The translations under genes and the position numbers were made by a program. From assembly GCF_014297575.1 (NCBI RefSeq), contig NZ_CP060412.1, positions 186,001 through 250,000 of the forward strand: a stretch of DNA of 64,000 nucleotides, read 5' to 3'. The notes beneath the pieces were generated by a model. The model ran no database searches, was not told the DNA's origin, and saw only the letters and a list, made by a program, of their open reading frames with translations. The stretch is from Dyella telluris. GTDB taxonomy: Bacteria; Pseudomonadota; Gammaproteobacteria; Xanthomonadales; Rhodanobacteraceae. This document shows positions 9,702 to 18,824 of this stretch, piece by piece (position 1 is the first letter of the stretch; every line of letters begins with the position of its first letter).

Positions 9702-11501
9702 ATGGAACCCACCACGCCCGCGAAACTGACCGCCCTGCGTCATGCCATGCTGCAGCATGACGTCGCTGCCTGCCTCGTCCCCTCGGCCGACCCGCATCTG
9801 TCCGAGTACCTGCCGGCACACTGGCAGGCCCGGCAATGGCTGTCGGGCTTCACCGGTTCGGCCGGCACGCTGGTGGTCACCGCCGATCACGCAGGCCTGT
9901 GGACCGATGGCCGCTATTTCGCCCAGGCGGCCAACGAGCTGGCGGGCAGCGGCATCGACCTGATGAAGCAGCGCGTGGCGCACGCGCCGGAACACATCGA
10001 CTGGCTGCTGGAGCACCTTGGTGAAGGCCAGACGTTGGCCGTGGCCGGTGACAGCTTTTCGCTGACCGCGGCGCGGCAGCTGGAGAAGCGCCTTGAACGC
10101 ATCGGCGCGCGCCTGCGCACCCACCTGGATCTTCCTGCCCTGATCTGGCCAGATCGCCCCGCCCTGCCCGCGGCGCCCGTGGTCGAACACCCCTTGCGTT
10201 ACGCCACCCAGCCGCGCGGCGACAAACTGGGCCGCGTGCGCACCGCCATGCGCAAGCAAGGCGCCACGCACCATCTAGTGTCCAGCCTTGACGACATCGC
10301 CTGGCTGACCAACCTGCGCGGCAGCGATGTGGAGTGCAACCCGGTGTTTCTCGCCCACCTGCTGGTGCAGGCCGAGGGCCACGCCACGCTGTTCGTGGAT
10401 CGCGGCAAGCTCACCGATGCGCTAGTCAGCGCGCTGGGCGCGGACCAGGTGCGCATTGCCGAGTACGCCACGGTGACCGATGCGCTTTCCGAGCTGGGTG
10501 AGCGCGATCGCCTGCTACTGGATGGCAACCGCGTGGTGGTGGCCGTGGCGGCCGCCATCCCGGCCAAGGCCACGCTGGTCGAAGCCGCCAACCCTTCCAC
10601 CCTGCTCAAGGCGCGCAAGACCGAAGCCGAGCTGGAACATATCCGCGATGCGATGCGTCGCGACGGCGCCGCCCTCGCCCGCGCCTTCCGTCGACTGGAG
10701 GATCGCGTCACCGCAGGCATGACGCAGACCGAGCTGGACGTGGACGCCCTGCTGCTGGAGGAGCGCTCGGCGCAGCCGAACTTCGTGGGCGAGAGTTTCT
10801 CGACCATCGCCGGCTACCAGGCCAACGGCGCATTGCCGCACTACCGCGCCACACCCGAAGCCCACAGCACGCTCAAGGCCCAGGGCCTGCTGCTGGTGGA
10901 TTCCGGCGGCCAGTACCTGGGCGGCACCACCGACATCACCCGCGTGCTGGCACTGGGCGAAACCACCGCCGAACAGCGCCGGGATGCCACCCTGGTGCTC
11001 AAGGGCATGATCGCGCTGAGTCGCGCCCGGTTCCCCAAGGGCGCCAGCGGTCCGCAGCTCGATGCGCTGGCACGCGCCCCGCTGTGGGCCAGCGGCATGG
11101 ACTTCGGTCACGGCACCGGCCATGGCGTGGGTTACTTCCTCAATGTGCACGAAGGCCCGCACGGCATCCGGCCTCCCGCCTCGGGCGCCACCCTGGTGCC
11201 GCTGGACCCGGGAATGATCACCTCGATCGAGCCAGGCCTGTACAAGCCCGGCCGCCATGGCATACGCCACGAGAACCTGGCCGTGGTGATCGAAGCCGAC
11301 AAGACCGAGTTCGGCGAGTTCTACGCCTTCGAAACCCTGACCCTGTGCCCGTTCGACCGACGCGCCCTGGAGCCCGGCCTGCTCAACCCCGAGGAACGGG
11401 CCTGGCTGGACGACTACCACGCCACCGTGCGCGCCGCCCTGTCGCCCCTGCTGGAAGACGCGGACCTGGCCTGGCTGGAGCGGCACTGCGCCCCGCTCTG
11501 A
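9702..11501 (+). CDS. Xaa-Pro aminopeptidase P (M24B, large form)
   Basis: Metallopeptidase that removes N-terminal residues preceding proline. It has 599 residues, like the three-domain eukaryotic-type aminopeptidase P rather than the 440-residue E. coli PepP. Two creatinase-N-like domains (1 to about 310) precede the pita-bread catalytic domain. Metal ligands are visible in order: Asp in LLVDSGGQY, Asp in GGTTDITR, His in FGHGTGHGVGYF, Glu in SIEPGLY and Glu in RHENLAVV. ATG 9702 (MEPTTPAKL) is the conventional start; the frame is open further upstream but that extension is not family-like. It appears monocistronic and ends just before a REP element. Cytoplasmic, since no signal peptide is seen. 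Confidence 0.9.
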   Translation: MEPTTPAKLTALRHAMLQHDVAACLVPSADPHLSEYLPAHWQARQWLSGFTGSAGTLVVTADHAGLWTDGRYFAQAANELAGSGIDLMKQRVAHAPEHIDWLLEHLGEGQTLAVAGDSFSLTAARQLEKRLERIGARLRTHLDLPALIWPDRPALPAAPVVEHPLRYATQPRGDKLGRVRTAMRKQGATHHLVSSLDDIAWLTNLRGSDVECNPVFLAHLLVQAEGHATLFVDRGKLTDALVSALGADQVRIAEYATVTDALSELGERDRLLLDGNRVVVAVAAAIPAKATLVEAANPSTLLKARKTEAELEHIRDAMRRDGAALARAFRRLEDRVTAGMTQTELDVDALLLEERSAQPNFVGESFSTIAGYQANGALPHYRATPEAHSTLKAQGLLLVDSGGQYLGGTTDITRVLALGETTAEQRRDATLVLKGMIALSRARFPKGASGPQLDALARAPLWASGMDFGHGTGHGVGYFLNVHEGPHGIRPPASGATLVPLDPGMITSIEPGLYKPGRHGIRHENLAVVIEADKTEFGEFYAFETLTLCPFDRRALEPGLLNPEERAWLDDYHATVRAALSPLLEDADLAWLERHCAPL

Positions 11502-11512
11502 GACCTTATTAA

Positions 11513-11580
11513 TGTAGGAGCGCACTTGTGCGCGACCCGAGGACACCCCGGCGCCGGTCGCGCACAAGTGCGCTCCTACA
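11513..11580. repeat. Paired REP element (BIME-like inverted repeat)
   Basis: Two 25-nt arms at 11513-11537 and 11556-11580 form a perfect inverted repeat around an 18-nt spacer. Each arm starts TGTAGGAGC and contains its own small hairpin GCGCAC-TT-GTGCGC. Related copies lie at 15286, 40434 and 48229. GTAG-headed palindromes like this are the REP type associated with RAYT transposases in Xanthomonadales and pseudomonads; no transposase lies in this window. It may also cap the aminopeptidase transcript. Confidence 0.88.
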
Positions 11581-11656
11581 AGGACTTCCGGAAACGCTTG
11601 ACCTCCCCGCCCGCTCAACCCATCCTCCCCGCCTTGACCAGCCTGAACGCCCTCGC

Positions 11657-13546
11657 ATGAGCAGTCGCTACAACGCCGCCGACATTGAAGTCCTCTCCGG
11701 TCTTGACCCGGTCAAGCGCCGCCCCGGCATGTACACGGACACCTCCCGCCCGAACCATCTGGCGCAGGAAGTGATCGACAACTCGGTGGACGAGGCCCTC
11801 GCCGGCCACGCCAAGTCCATCGAAGTGATCGTGCACACCGATGGCTCCGTCGAGGTCTCCGACGACGGCCGCGGCATGCCGGTGGACATCCATCCGGAAG
11901 AAGGCGTGCCGGGCGTCGAGCTGATCCTCACGCGCCTGCACGCGGGCGGCAAGTTCTCGGGCAAGAACTACAACTTCTCCGGCGGCCTGCACGGCGTGGG
12001 CGTGTCGGTGGTGAACGCGCTGTCCAATCGCGTGGAAGTCACCATCCGCCGCGACGGCAATGAATACCGCATGGCCTTCGAGAATGGCGACCGCGCCAGC
12101 GAACTCGAGATCATCGGCTCGGTGCCGAAGAAGAAGACCGGCACCACCGTGCGCTTCTGGGCCGACCCGAAGTATTTCGATTCACCGAAGATCTCGCTGG
12201 GCAAGCTGCGCCACCTGCTGCGCGCCAAGGCCGTGCTGTGCGCCGGCCTCAACGTGAAGCTGGTGGATGAAGCCACCGGCGACGTCAACGAGTGGTACTA
12301 CGAAGACGGCCTGCGCGATTACCTGCGCGACGAACTCTCCAGCGCCGAAGCGATTCCCGCCGAACTGTTCGTGCACCACGTGCAGCGCGAAGCGGACGGC
12401 CTGGACGTGGCGCTCGCCTGGCTGCCGGAAGGCGAGCTGGTGCAGGAAAGCTACGTCAACCTGATTCCTACCGCGCAGGGCGGCACCCACGTGAACGGCC
12501 TGCGCTCGGGCCTCACCAATGCCATCCGCGAGTTCTGCGACATCCGCAACCTGCTGCCGCGCGGCGTGAAGCTGGCGCCGGAAGACGTGTGGGAGCGCCT
12601 GGCCTTCGTGCTGTCGGCCAAACTGCAGGATCCGCAGTTCGCCGGCCAGACCAAGGAGCGCCTGTCCTCGCGCAACGCCGCCGGCATGGTCGAAGGCGTC
12701 ATCCACGACGCCTTCAGCCTGTGGCTCAACCAGCACGTGGACCTCGGCGAACGCATCGCGCAGCTCGCCATCGAGCGCGCCAGCGCGCGCCTGAAGGCCG
12801 CCAAGCAGGTCGTCCGCAAGAAGATCACCCAGGGCCCCGCCCTGCCCGGCAAGCTGGCCGACTGCACCGCCACCGACCTTTCCCGCACCGAACTCTTCCT
12901 GGTGGAAGGCGACTCGGCCGGCGGCAGCGCCAAGCAGGCGCGCGACAAGGAGTTCCAGGCGATCCTGCCGCTGCGCGGCAAGATCCTCAACACCTGGGAA
13001 GTGGAATCGGGCTCCGTGCTCGCCTCCGAAGAAGTGCACAACCTTGCCGTCGCCATCGGCTGCGATCCGGGCAAGGAAGATCTCTCCGGCCTGCGCTACG
13101 GCAAGGTGATCATCCTCGCCGACGCCGATTCGGATGGCCTGCACATCGCCACCCTGTTGAGCGCGCTGTTCCTGCGCCACTTCCCGGCACTCGTGCGCGA
13201 GGGCCACGTGTTCGTCGCCATGCCGCCGCTGTTCCGCGTGGACGTGGGCAAGCAGGTGTTCTACTGCCTGGACGAAAACGAGAAGAACGCGATGCTCGAG
13301 CGCATCCAGCGCGAGAAGATGAAGGGCCAGGTCAGCACCACCCGCTTCAAGGGCCTGGGCGAGATGAACCCGGGTCAGCTGCGCGAATCGACCATCCACC
13401 CGGACACGCGCCGCCTGGTGCAGCTGACCGTGGATACCGACGACGGCACGACCAAGCTGATGGACATGCTGCTGGCCAAGAAGCGCGCCAGCGACCGCAA
13501 GGCATGGCTGGAAGAAAAGGGCGACCTGGCCACGCTGGAAGTCTGA
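11657..13546 (+). CDS. parE: DNA topoisomerase IV subunit B
   Basis: ATPase subunit of topoisomerase IV, which with ParC decatenates daughter chromosomes. The 629 residues show the GHKL ATPase fold (IDNSVDEALAGHA, DDGRGMPVD, GGLHGVGVSVVNALS), a transducer domain and the TOPRIM domain (VEGDSAGG, ADADSDGLHIATLL), ending in the ParE tail. The DSDG form and length separate it from GyrB (about 800 residues). ATG 11657 gives the canonical N-terminus MSSRYNAADIEVL; upstream in-frame sequence is part of the REP element. It stands alone, without parC. Confidence 0.96.
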   Translation: MSSRYNAADIEVLSGLDPVKRRPGMYTDTSRPNHLAQEVIDNSVDEALAGHAKSIEVIVHTDGSVEVSDDGRGMPVDIHPEEGVPGVELILTRLHAGGKFSGKNYNFSGGLHGVGVSVVNALSNRVEVTIRRDGNEYRMAFENGDRASELEIIGSVPKKKTGTTVRFWADPKYFDSPKISLGKLRHLLRAKAVLCAGLNVKLVDEATGDVNEWYYEDGLRDYLRDELSSAEAIPAELFVHHVQREADGLDVALAWLPEGELVQESYVNLIPTAQGGTHVNGLRSGLTNAIREFCDIRNLLPRGVKLAPEDVWERLAFVLSAKLQDPQFAGQTKERLSSRNAAGMVEGVIHDAFSLWLNQHVDLGERIAQLAIERASARLKAAKQVVRKKITQGPALPGKLADCTATDLSRTELFLVEGDSAGGSAKQARDKEFQAILPLRGKILNTWEVESGSVLASEEVHNLAVAIGCDPGKEDLSGLRYGKVIILADADSDGLHIATLLSALFLRHFPALVREGHVFVAMPPLFRVDVGKQVFYCLDENEKNAMLERIQREKMKGQVSTTRFKGLGEMNPGQLRESTIHPDTRRLVQLTVDTDDGTTKLMDMLLAKKRASDRKAWLEEKGDLATLEV

Positions 13547-13552
13547 TGCGTC

Positions 13553-13581
13553 ACTCCCTCCCCCCTTAGGGGCGAGGGAGT
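13553..13581 (+). terminator. Hairpin after parE, possible terminator
   Basis: An 8-bp perfect stem (ACTCCCTC / GAGGGAGT) with a partly pairing C-rich/G-rich inner part lies 6 nt after the parE stop. No T-tract follows, so it may be an attenuating or mRNA-protecting hairpin rather than a strong terminator. Confidence 0.45.
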
Positions 13582-13630
13582 ACTGACCCACATCAACGCA
13601 ACGCTCACGCGCCGTCGCTAGACTGCGCAG

Positions 13631-14701
13631 ATGCACGCCGCCTGGACCCGTCTCGCTGTCCAAACGCTTGAAGCCGAGGCCCATCGCTCGGCGGATACGC
13701 ACCTGATCCGCCTGGATCTTCCCGCCTTCCCCGGCATCCCGCTCTATCTCAAGGACGAATCCGTCCACCCCACTGGCAGCCTCAAGCACCGGCTGGCGCG
13801 CTCGCTTTTCCTCTACGCCATCTGCAATGGCTGGCTGGAGGAAGGCCGCCCGGTGATTGAAGCCTCCAGCGGCAGCACCGCCATCTCCGAGGCCTATTTC
13901 GCCAGGCTCCTCAACCTGCCGTTCTTCGCCGTGATGCCGCGAAGTACGTCACGGGACAAGGTCGCTCAGATCGAGTTCTTCGGTGGCCATTGCCACTTCA
14001 TCGACGATACGGACGTCTACGGCGCGGCGCAGCGCCTGGCCAGCGAATTGGGCGGCCATTACATGGACCAGTTCACCTATGCCGAACGCGCCACCGACTG
14101 GCGCGGCAACAACAACATCGCCGAGTCGATCTTCCGCCAGATGCAGCGGGAGCCCGACCCTTCGCCACGCTGGATCGTGGTGCCGGCCGGCACCGGCGGC
14201 ACCTCCGCCACCATCGGTCGCTATATCCGCTATCGCGCCACGCAGGCGGACCGCACGCAGTTGGCCGTGGTCGATCCGGAACATTCGGTGTTTTACGACT
14301 ACTACTACAGTCGCGACCCAAACCTGCAGCTCTCGCGCGGCTCGCGCATCGAGGGCATAGGCCGTCCGCGCGTGGAACCCTCGTTCATTCCCGGCGTCAT
14401 CGATCGCATGCTGCGCATTCCCGACGCCGCCAGCATCGCTGCGCTGCGCCTGCTGGAAACCCTGCTTGGCCGATGCTGCGGCGGCTCCACCGGCACCAAC
14501 CTGGTGGGTGCGCTGCAACTGATGAGCGAGATGAACAGCCAGGGCGAACGCGGCCCCGTGGTCACCCTGATCTGCGATGGTGGCGAGCGCTACAAGGGCA
14601 GCTACTACGACACCACCTGGCTGGCGCGCGAAGGCCTGCAACAGCCCGACGTGCTGTCCCGGCTCGAAAGCGTGGTTCGGGACGGCCGCTGGATCGACTG
14701 A
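13631..14701 (+). CDS. PLP-dependent cysteine synthase family protein (Cds1-like)
   Basis: Fold-type II PLP enzyme of 356 residues. The PLP lysine sits in HPTGSLKHR near residue 54. The substrate-binding loop [12 protein letters not shown] and the glycine-rich phosphate loop [12 protein letters not shown] are intact. The TGSLKHR form plus a long C-terminal region with [14 protein letters not shown] resembles the subgroup containing L-cysteine desulfhydrase Cds1, not classical CysK/CysM. Likely reactions are breakdown of cysteine to sulfide, pyruvate and ammonia, or a beta-replacement; sequence alone cannot choose. It lies 84 nt after parE and 41 nt before the dioxygenase gene on the same strand. 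Confidence 0.82.
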   Translation: MHAAWTRLAVQTLEAEAHRSADTHLIRLDLPAFPGIPLYLKDESVHPTGSLKHRLARSLFLYAICNGWLEEGRPVIEASSGSTAISEAYFARLLNLPFFAVMPRSTSRDKVAQIEFFGGHCHFIDDTDVYGAAQRLASELGGHYMDQFTYAERATDWRGNNNIAESIFRQMQREPDPSPRWIVVPAGTGGTSATIGRYIRYRATQADRTQLAVVDPEHSVFYDYYYSRDPNLQLSRGSRIEGIGRPRVEPSFIPGVIDRMLRIPDAASIAALRLLETLLGRCCGGSTGTNLVGALQLMSEMNSQGERGPVVTLICDGGERYKGSYYDTTWLAREGLQQPDVLSRLESVVRDGRWID

Positions 14702-14742
14702 ACGGGGGTGCTTACACTCCACTCTTCTGGCCCACTGACGGA

Positions 14743-15270
14743 ATGCCCATGGCCCTGACACCGCCGATCGACCTTGAGCGCTGGATCGACGAACACCGGC
14801 ATCTGCTGAAGCCGCCGGTGGGCAACAAGTGCATCGTGGACGGCGACTTCATCGTAATGGTTGTGGGCGGCCCCAACGCGCGCACGGACTTCCACTACGA
14901 CGAAGGCCCCGAGTTCTTTTATCAGCTGGAAGGCGAGATGGTGCTGAAGGTGCAGGATGAAGGCACGCCACGCGACATCCCCATCCGCGCTGGCCAGATG
15001 TTCTATCTGCCGCCCTGCGTGCCGCACTCGCCGCAACGCATGCCCGACTCGATCGGCCTGGTGATCGAGCGCCGCCGCCTGGCCGGCGAGAAGGACGGCT
15101 TGCTGTGGTTCTGCGAGCGCTGCAACCACAAGCTGTACGAGGAGTATTTCACCCTCGACAGCATCGAGCACGACTTTCCGCCCGTGTTCGAACGCTTCTA
15201 TCGTTCGATCGATGCCCGCACCTGCGTGGAATGCGGGCACCTGAACCCGGCTCCCGCCAAGTACGCCTGA
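14743..15270 (+). CDS. nbaC: 3-hydroxyanthranilate 3,4-dioxygenase
   Basis: Non-haem iron ring-cleaving dioxygenase that converts 3-hydroxyanthranilate to an aminomuconate semialdehyde, the precursor of quinolinate in the kynurenine route. Counting from MPMAL, the catalytic ligands fall at His51, Glu57 and His95, the numbering of the characterised Ralstonia enzyme. The second rubredoxin-like iron site is Cys124, Cys127, Cys161 and Cys164. The 175-residue length is typical of the bacterial form. ATG 14749 is a possible alternative start. No other kynurenine-pathway gene lies in the window. Confidence 0.94.
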   Translation: MPMALTPPIDLERWIDEHRHLLKPPVGNKCIVDGDFIVMVVGGPNARTDFHYDEGPEFFYQLEGEMVLKVQDEGTPRDIPIRAGQMFYLPPCVPHSPQRMPDSIGLVIERRRLAGEKDGLLWFCERCNHKLYEEYFTLDSIEHDFPPVFERFYRSIDARTCVECGHLNPAPAKYA

Positions 15271-15285
15271 TACTGACTATTGCCG

Positions 15286-15359
15286 GTGGGAGCGCACCCT
15301 GTGCGCGACGGGTCATGCGATAGCCTGCAACGCCAGTCGCGCACGGGGTGCGCTCCCAC
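15286..15359. repeat. Paired REP element (GTGG-headed)
   Basis: Two 24-nt arms (15286-15309 and 15336-15359) are inverted and differ at one position. Each begins GTGGGAGCGCAC and carries an internal GCGCAC / GTGCGC hairpin. It fills the gap between the convergent dioxygenase and Nudix genes. Confidence 0.85.
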
Positions 15360-15379
15360 AGGTCATCGAAGGGCTTTGC

Positions 15380-15913
15380 TCAGCCGCGCAGCAACCACTT
15401 CCCCGCCATGCGGCGCAGCGATTCGTCACCGGCCGGATCCGCGGCGATCTCGCGAATTGAGCGCCACGCCAGCGCGTGTGATTCCTCGCTGACTTCAAAC
15501 GATTCGCTGGCACCTGCACGCACCACGTAACGCACGTCGTAGTGCCAGTGCTCCGGCTCCTGCCCGCGCGCAGGAATGCGGTGGCGATCGAGATCGAACG
15601 GCGTCGGCTCGACGCTCAAGCCGGCAAGGCCGGACTCCTCTTCGGCCTCACGCAGGGCCACCCGTGAAAGATCGATGTCGCCATCGGCATGGCCACCCAG
15701 CTGAAGCCAACGCTCCAGCTTCTTGTGATGCGTCAGCAGCACACGTTCTCCGTCGGCGCTGACCAGCCATGCCGACCCGGTGAAGTGTCCCTCGAGGTTC
15801 TCGCGGACAAATCCATGCACGCCGGCTTCCAGCTGCTGCACGAAACAGGACGTATCGGTTTCATTCGGCCATTGCCGGGCGTAGGCGAGGAATTGCTGAA
15901 GCAGTTCAGTCAC
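15380..15913 (-). CDS. Nudix hydrolase
   Basis: Predicted pyrophosphohydrolase of 177 residues. The Nudix box is present as GGHADGDIDLSRVALREA followed by EEESG; the catalytic REA.EE.SG core is intact, while the first conserved Glu is replaced by an Asp-containing stretch. Substrate cannot be read from sequence. The start is a GTG (15913) with an AAGGA about 11 nt upstream; no in-frame ATG offers a better choice. Cytoplasmic. It is convergent with the dioxygenase gene across a REP element and divergent from the outer-membrane protein gene. Confidence 0.85.
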   Translation of the reverse strand: MTELLQQFLAYARQWPNETDTSCFVQQLEAGVHGFVRENLEGHFTGSAWLVSADGERVLLTHHKKLERWLQLGGHADGDIDLSRVALREAEEESGLAGLSVEPTPFDLDRHRIPARGQEPEHWHYDVRYVVRAGASESFEVSEESHALAWRSIREIAADPAGDESLRRMAGKWLLRG

Positions 15914-16069
15914 GGATGACAGGATCCTTGGCGATTATCGGTCTGCCGGACACAGAGTCGGCCTGCACATTATTTCAGGTTGCGCCGCTGTCGGCGTACG
16001 GGAAGCGATCTCTAGCATCAACCACGTCCACAGCTTGTGGTCGACCACGTCTTGATAGGGACACGTCTG

Positions 16070-17023
16070 ATGCGCCGGTCCGCGACCATCCTGCTATCGC
16101 TCCTTGCCTGCCCTGCCATGGCAAGTACGCAGGAAGCCAACTTCACCGGCCCCCTGATTACACCCAATGCGTCAACGCTCCCGGCCGGCATGGTTCTCGT
16201 CGAACCCTATGTGATGTACACGGAGACCCACGCGAACTACGACGCACAGGGCGACCGCCACACCGACCGGCCCGGAACCCATCAATGGCTGCTGCTGGTA
16301 CCCGTCACGCTCGGTATCGCGCCCCGCTTCAATATCCAACTGACCGGTGGCGCCGCGTACAACGTGTCGGGCAGATACCACAGCGATGGCGCCCATCTGG
16401 CGGATACCACGCTCACCTTCCAGTACATGTTTTTCGCTCCCGCAGCGGACGGAAGCGGCACTGCCGTCTCAGCCAGCTACGCGCACGTCTTTCCTTCAGG
16501 GAAATACGATCGGCTCGACAACAACCCACTCAATGCCACCGGCAGCGGTGCGTCGGTCGATCGTCTGGCCCTGTTCGCACAGCGGTTGTTCTGGCTCGAT
16601 AACGGACATCCGTTGCGCGTCCGCGCGCAGCTGGCATGGAGCCCCGCGCCGGCACGCGTCAACCTTGATGGCATGAGTGCGCATGGCACCTCCCAGGTAT
16701 TCCAGGGCTGGGTCAAGCCAGGATCGTCAATGGGTGCCACGGCCGCCATCGAGTACGGGCTCGACCAACACTGGGCGCTGGCCGCCGATCTCGCCTGGAG
16801 TCACCAGCGCAGCGGCACGCTGCAGGGAGCGGACTGCTGGCCCGACTCGTACGAGATGGTCGCGCAACGCAAACCGGTGAGCTGGACCTACAGCATCGCG
16901 CCCGCCGTGGAATACAACGTCAGCGGAAACCTGGGCTTCATCGCCGGTGCGCAGGTCAGCCTTGGCGGGCACAGGAGCGCGGCCTACGTGACTCCACAGG
17001 TTGCCGTAAACATGGTGTTCTGA
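16070..17023 (+). CDS. Putative outer-membrane beta-barrel protein
   Basis: A 317-residue protein with a Sec signal peptide (MRRSATILLSLLACPAMAS, cleavage near residue 19). The mature part alternates polar and hydrophobic residues with many aromatic-ended strands and finishes on Phe (VAVNMVF), the usual C-terminal signal for outer-membrane barrel assembly. Repeated YXM/FSYAHVFPSGKYD-type strands resemble the family annotated as MetA-pathway/phenol-degradation transporters, but I am not certain of the family. ATG 16070 is chosen because it directly precedes the signal peptide. Single gene; function unknown. Confidence 0.65.
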   Translation: MRRSATILLSLLACPAMASTQEANFTGPLITPNASTLPAGMVLVEPYVMYTETHANYDAQGDRHTDRPGTHQWLLLVPVTLGIAPRFNIQLTGGAAYNVSGRYHSDGAHLADTTLTFQYMFFAPAADGSGTAVSASYAHVFPSGKYDRLDNNPLNATGSGASVDRLALFAQRLFWLDNGHPLRVRAQLAWSPAPARVNLDGMSAHGTSQVFQGWVKPGSSMGATAAIEYGLDQHWALAADLAWSHQRSGTLQGADCWPDSYEMVAQRKPVSWTYSIAPAVEYNVSGNLGFIAGAQVSLGGHRSAAYVTPQVAVNMVF

Positions 17024-17244
17024 AGGTGCTGCTGCGCAACACAGATCGCTCGGAAAACCGCGTCGCACGGCCAATCGTGCGCGATGCGCGCGGGCCGCCG
17101 AGGCATCCGCAACGCAGCTTGTGCCTCTGCACCCCGCTGGGCTATGGTGGCCTGTCGTCGCAGGGGAAGCGACGTAATGACCATGGCTGACGTCACGGTC
17201 TCACGCTCTATAAAAAACGATAGATCCGGTGGTAGGGGAGAAAC

Positions 17245-18750
17245 ATGCTGAAAAACCTGTTCGCGACGCATCCGATCCAGGCGTCGCCACACGTCGATGC
17301 CGGTGAATTGCCGCACGACGGCCTGCAAGGCGAAGCCAGCCTCAAGCGCGTACTGACGGCAAAGCACCTGGTGACGCTCGGCATCGGTGCCGTGATCGGC
17401 GCGGGTATCTTCGTCATCACCGGCCAGGCCGCAGCGGAACATGCCGGCCCGGCACTGATCATCAGCTTCATTGTCGCCGGCATTGCCTGCGCATTCGCCG
17501 GCCTGTGCTACGCCGAATTCGCCGCGATGATCCCGGTCTCCGGCAGCGCCTACGCCTACTCGTACGCCACGCTCGGCGAAATCGTCGCCTGGTTCATCGG
17601 CTGGAACCTCGTTCTTGAATACCTGTTCGCGGTAGCCACCGTGGCGGCAGGCTGGTCAGGCTATTTCAACGAATGCCTTTCCATCCTGGGACACTGGACA
17701 GGCATGTCGCTGGCCCTGCCCGACTATCTTTCCAGCGCGCCGCTCAAGTTCACCGAGGGGCACCACATCGTCACCACCGGCGCCATCCTCAACCTGCCGG
17801 CCGTGCTCATCGTCAGTGCGCTGACCTGGCTGTGCTACGTGGGCATCACGCAATCGACCTTCGTCAACTCGCTGATCGTGACCATCAAGGTGCTGGTCAT
17901 CGCGCTGTTCCTGATCTTCGCGTTCCGCTACATCAACCCGGCCAACTGGCATCCGTTCATTCCGCCGGAAGAAGGCCCGGGCCGCTTCGGCACCAGCGGC
18001 ATTTTCCGCGCTGCCGTGCTGGTGTTCTTCTCCTACGTGGGCTTCGACGCCGTGTCGACCGCGGCAGGTGAAGCGAAGAATCCGCAGCGCGACATGCCGA
18101 TCGGCATTCTCGGCTCGCTGGCTATCTGCACCGTGCTTTACATCGCGATGGCACTGACCCTCACCGGCATTGCGCCGTACCACATGCTGGGTACGCCGGA
18201 GCCGGTGGCCACGGCCCTGAGCCTCTATCCCCAGCTGACCTGGCTCAAGGCCATCGTGTCGTTCGGCGCGCTGGCGGGCCTGTCATCGGTGATCCTGGTG
18301 ATGCTGCTGGGCACCTCGCGCATCTTCTTCAGCATGGCGAGGGACGGACTGCTGCCCAAGGGCATGTCCAGCGTGCACAGCAAGCACCGTACGCCGCACG
18401 TGGCCACGATCATCGCCGGCGTCACGGCGCTGGTGATCGCTGGCCTTTTCCCGGTGAGCATCCTGGGCGAACTGGTGTCGATGGGCACCCTGCTTGCCTT
18501 CACCACCGTCTGCATCGGCGTGCTCATCCTGCGCTACACCCGTCCGGAGCTGCCCCGTTCGTTCCGCGTGCCGGGCGGCACCGTGGGCGTCTGGCTGGTC
18601 TGCGTGCTTGGCGCCCTGATCTGCCTGTATCTGTTCTGGCAGTCGTTCCGTGCCAACTGGCCCCTGATGCTGGGCTGGACGGCAATCGGTATGCTTATCT
18701 ATGTGATCTATGGGTATTCCCATAGCAAGCTCCGCAAGCAAAACTCCTGA
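17245..18750 (+). CDS. APC-family cationic amino-acid permease (copy 1)
   Basis: Inner-membrane amino-acid transporter of 501 residues with about 12 helices. The APC signature GIGAVIGAGIFVITGQAAAEHAG is in helix 1, with the second-helix motif CYAEFAAMIPVSGSAYAYSYATLGE and EAKNPQRDMPIGI in the middle loop. It resembles the CAT/YfnA subgroup that takes up cationic or branched amino acids; the substrate is not determinable here. GGGGAG lies 6 nt before ATG 17245. A near neighbour of the same family follows after a terminator, so the two are tandem paralogues with separate transcription. Confidence 0.88.
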   Translation: MLKNLFATHPIQASPHVDAGELPHDGLQGEASLKRVLTAKHLVTLGIGAVIGAGIFVITGQAAAEHAGPALIISFIVAGIACAFAGLCYAEFAAMIPVSGSAYAYSYATLGEIVAWFIGWNLVLEYLFAVATVAAGWSGYFNECLSILGHWTGMSLALPDYLSSAPLKFTEGHHIVTTGAILNLPAVLIVSALTWLCYVGITQSTFVNSLIVTIKVLVIALFLIFAFRYINPANWHPFIPPEEGPGRFGTSGIFRAAVLVFFSYVGFDAVSTAAGEAKNPQRDMPIGILGSLAICTVLYIAMALTLTGIAPYHMLGTPEPVATALSLYPQLTWLKAIVSFGALAGLSSVILVMLLGTSRIFFSMARDGLLPKGMSSVHSKHRTPHVATIIAGVTALVIAGLFPVSILGELVSMGTLLAFTTVCIGVLILRYTRPELPRSFRVPGGTVGVWLVCVLGALICLYLFWQSFRANWPLMLGWTAIGMLIYVIYGYSHSKLRKQNS

Positions 18751-18760
18751 TCCGACACGA

Positions 18761-18791
18761 AGGGCCGGCCCAGCGCCGGCCCTCTCGTTTT
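18761..18791 (+). terminator. Rho-independent terminator between the permease genes
   Basis: A 9-bp GC-rich stem (AGGGCCGGC / GCCGGCCCT) with a 5-nt loop is followed by CTCGTTTT. It lies 10 nt after the first permease stop and separates the two paralogues. Confidence 0.85.
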
Positions 18792-18824
18792 GACCCGCGC
18801 CTCCCGCAGCACCCAGGTCGACGC

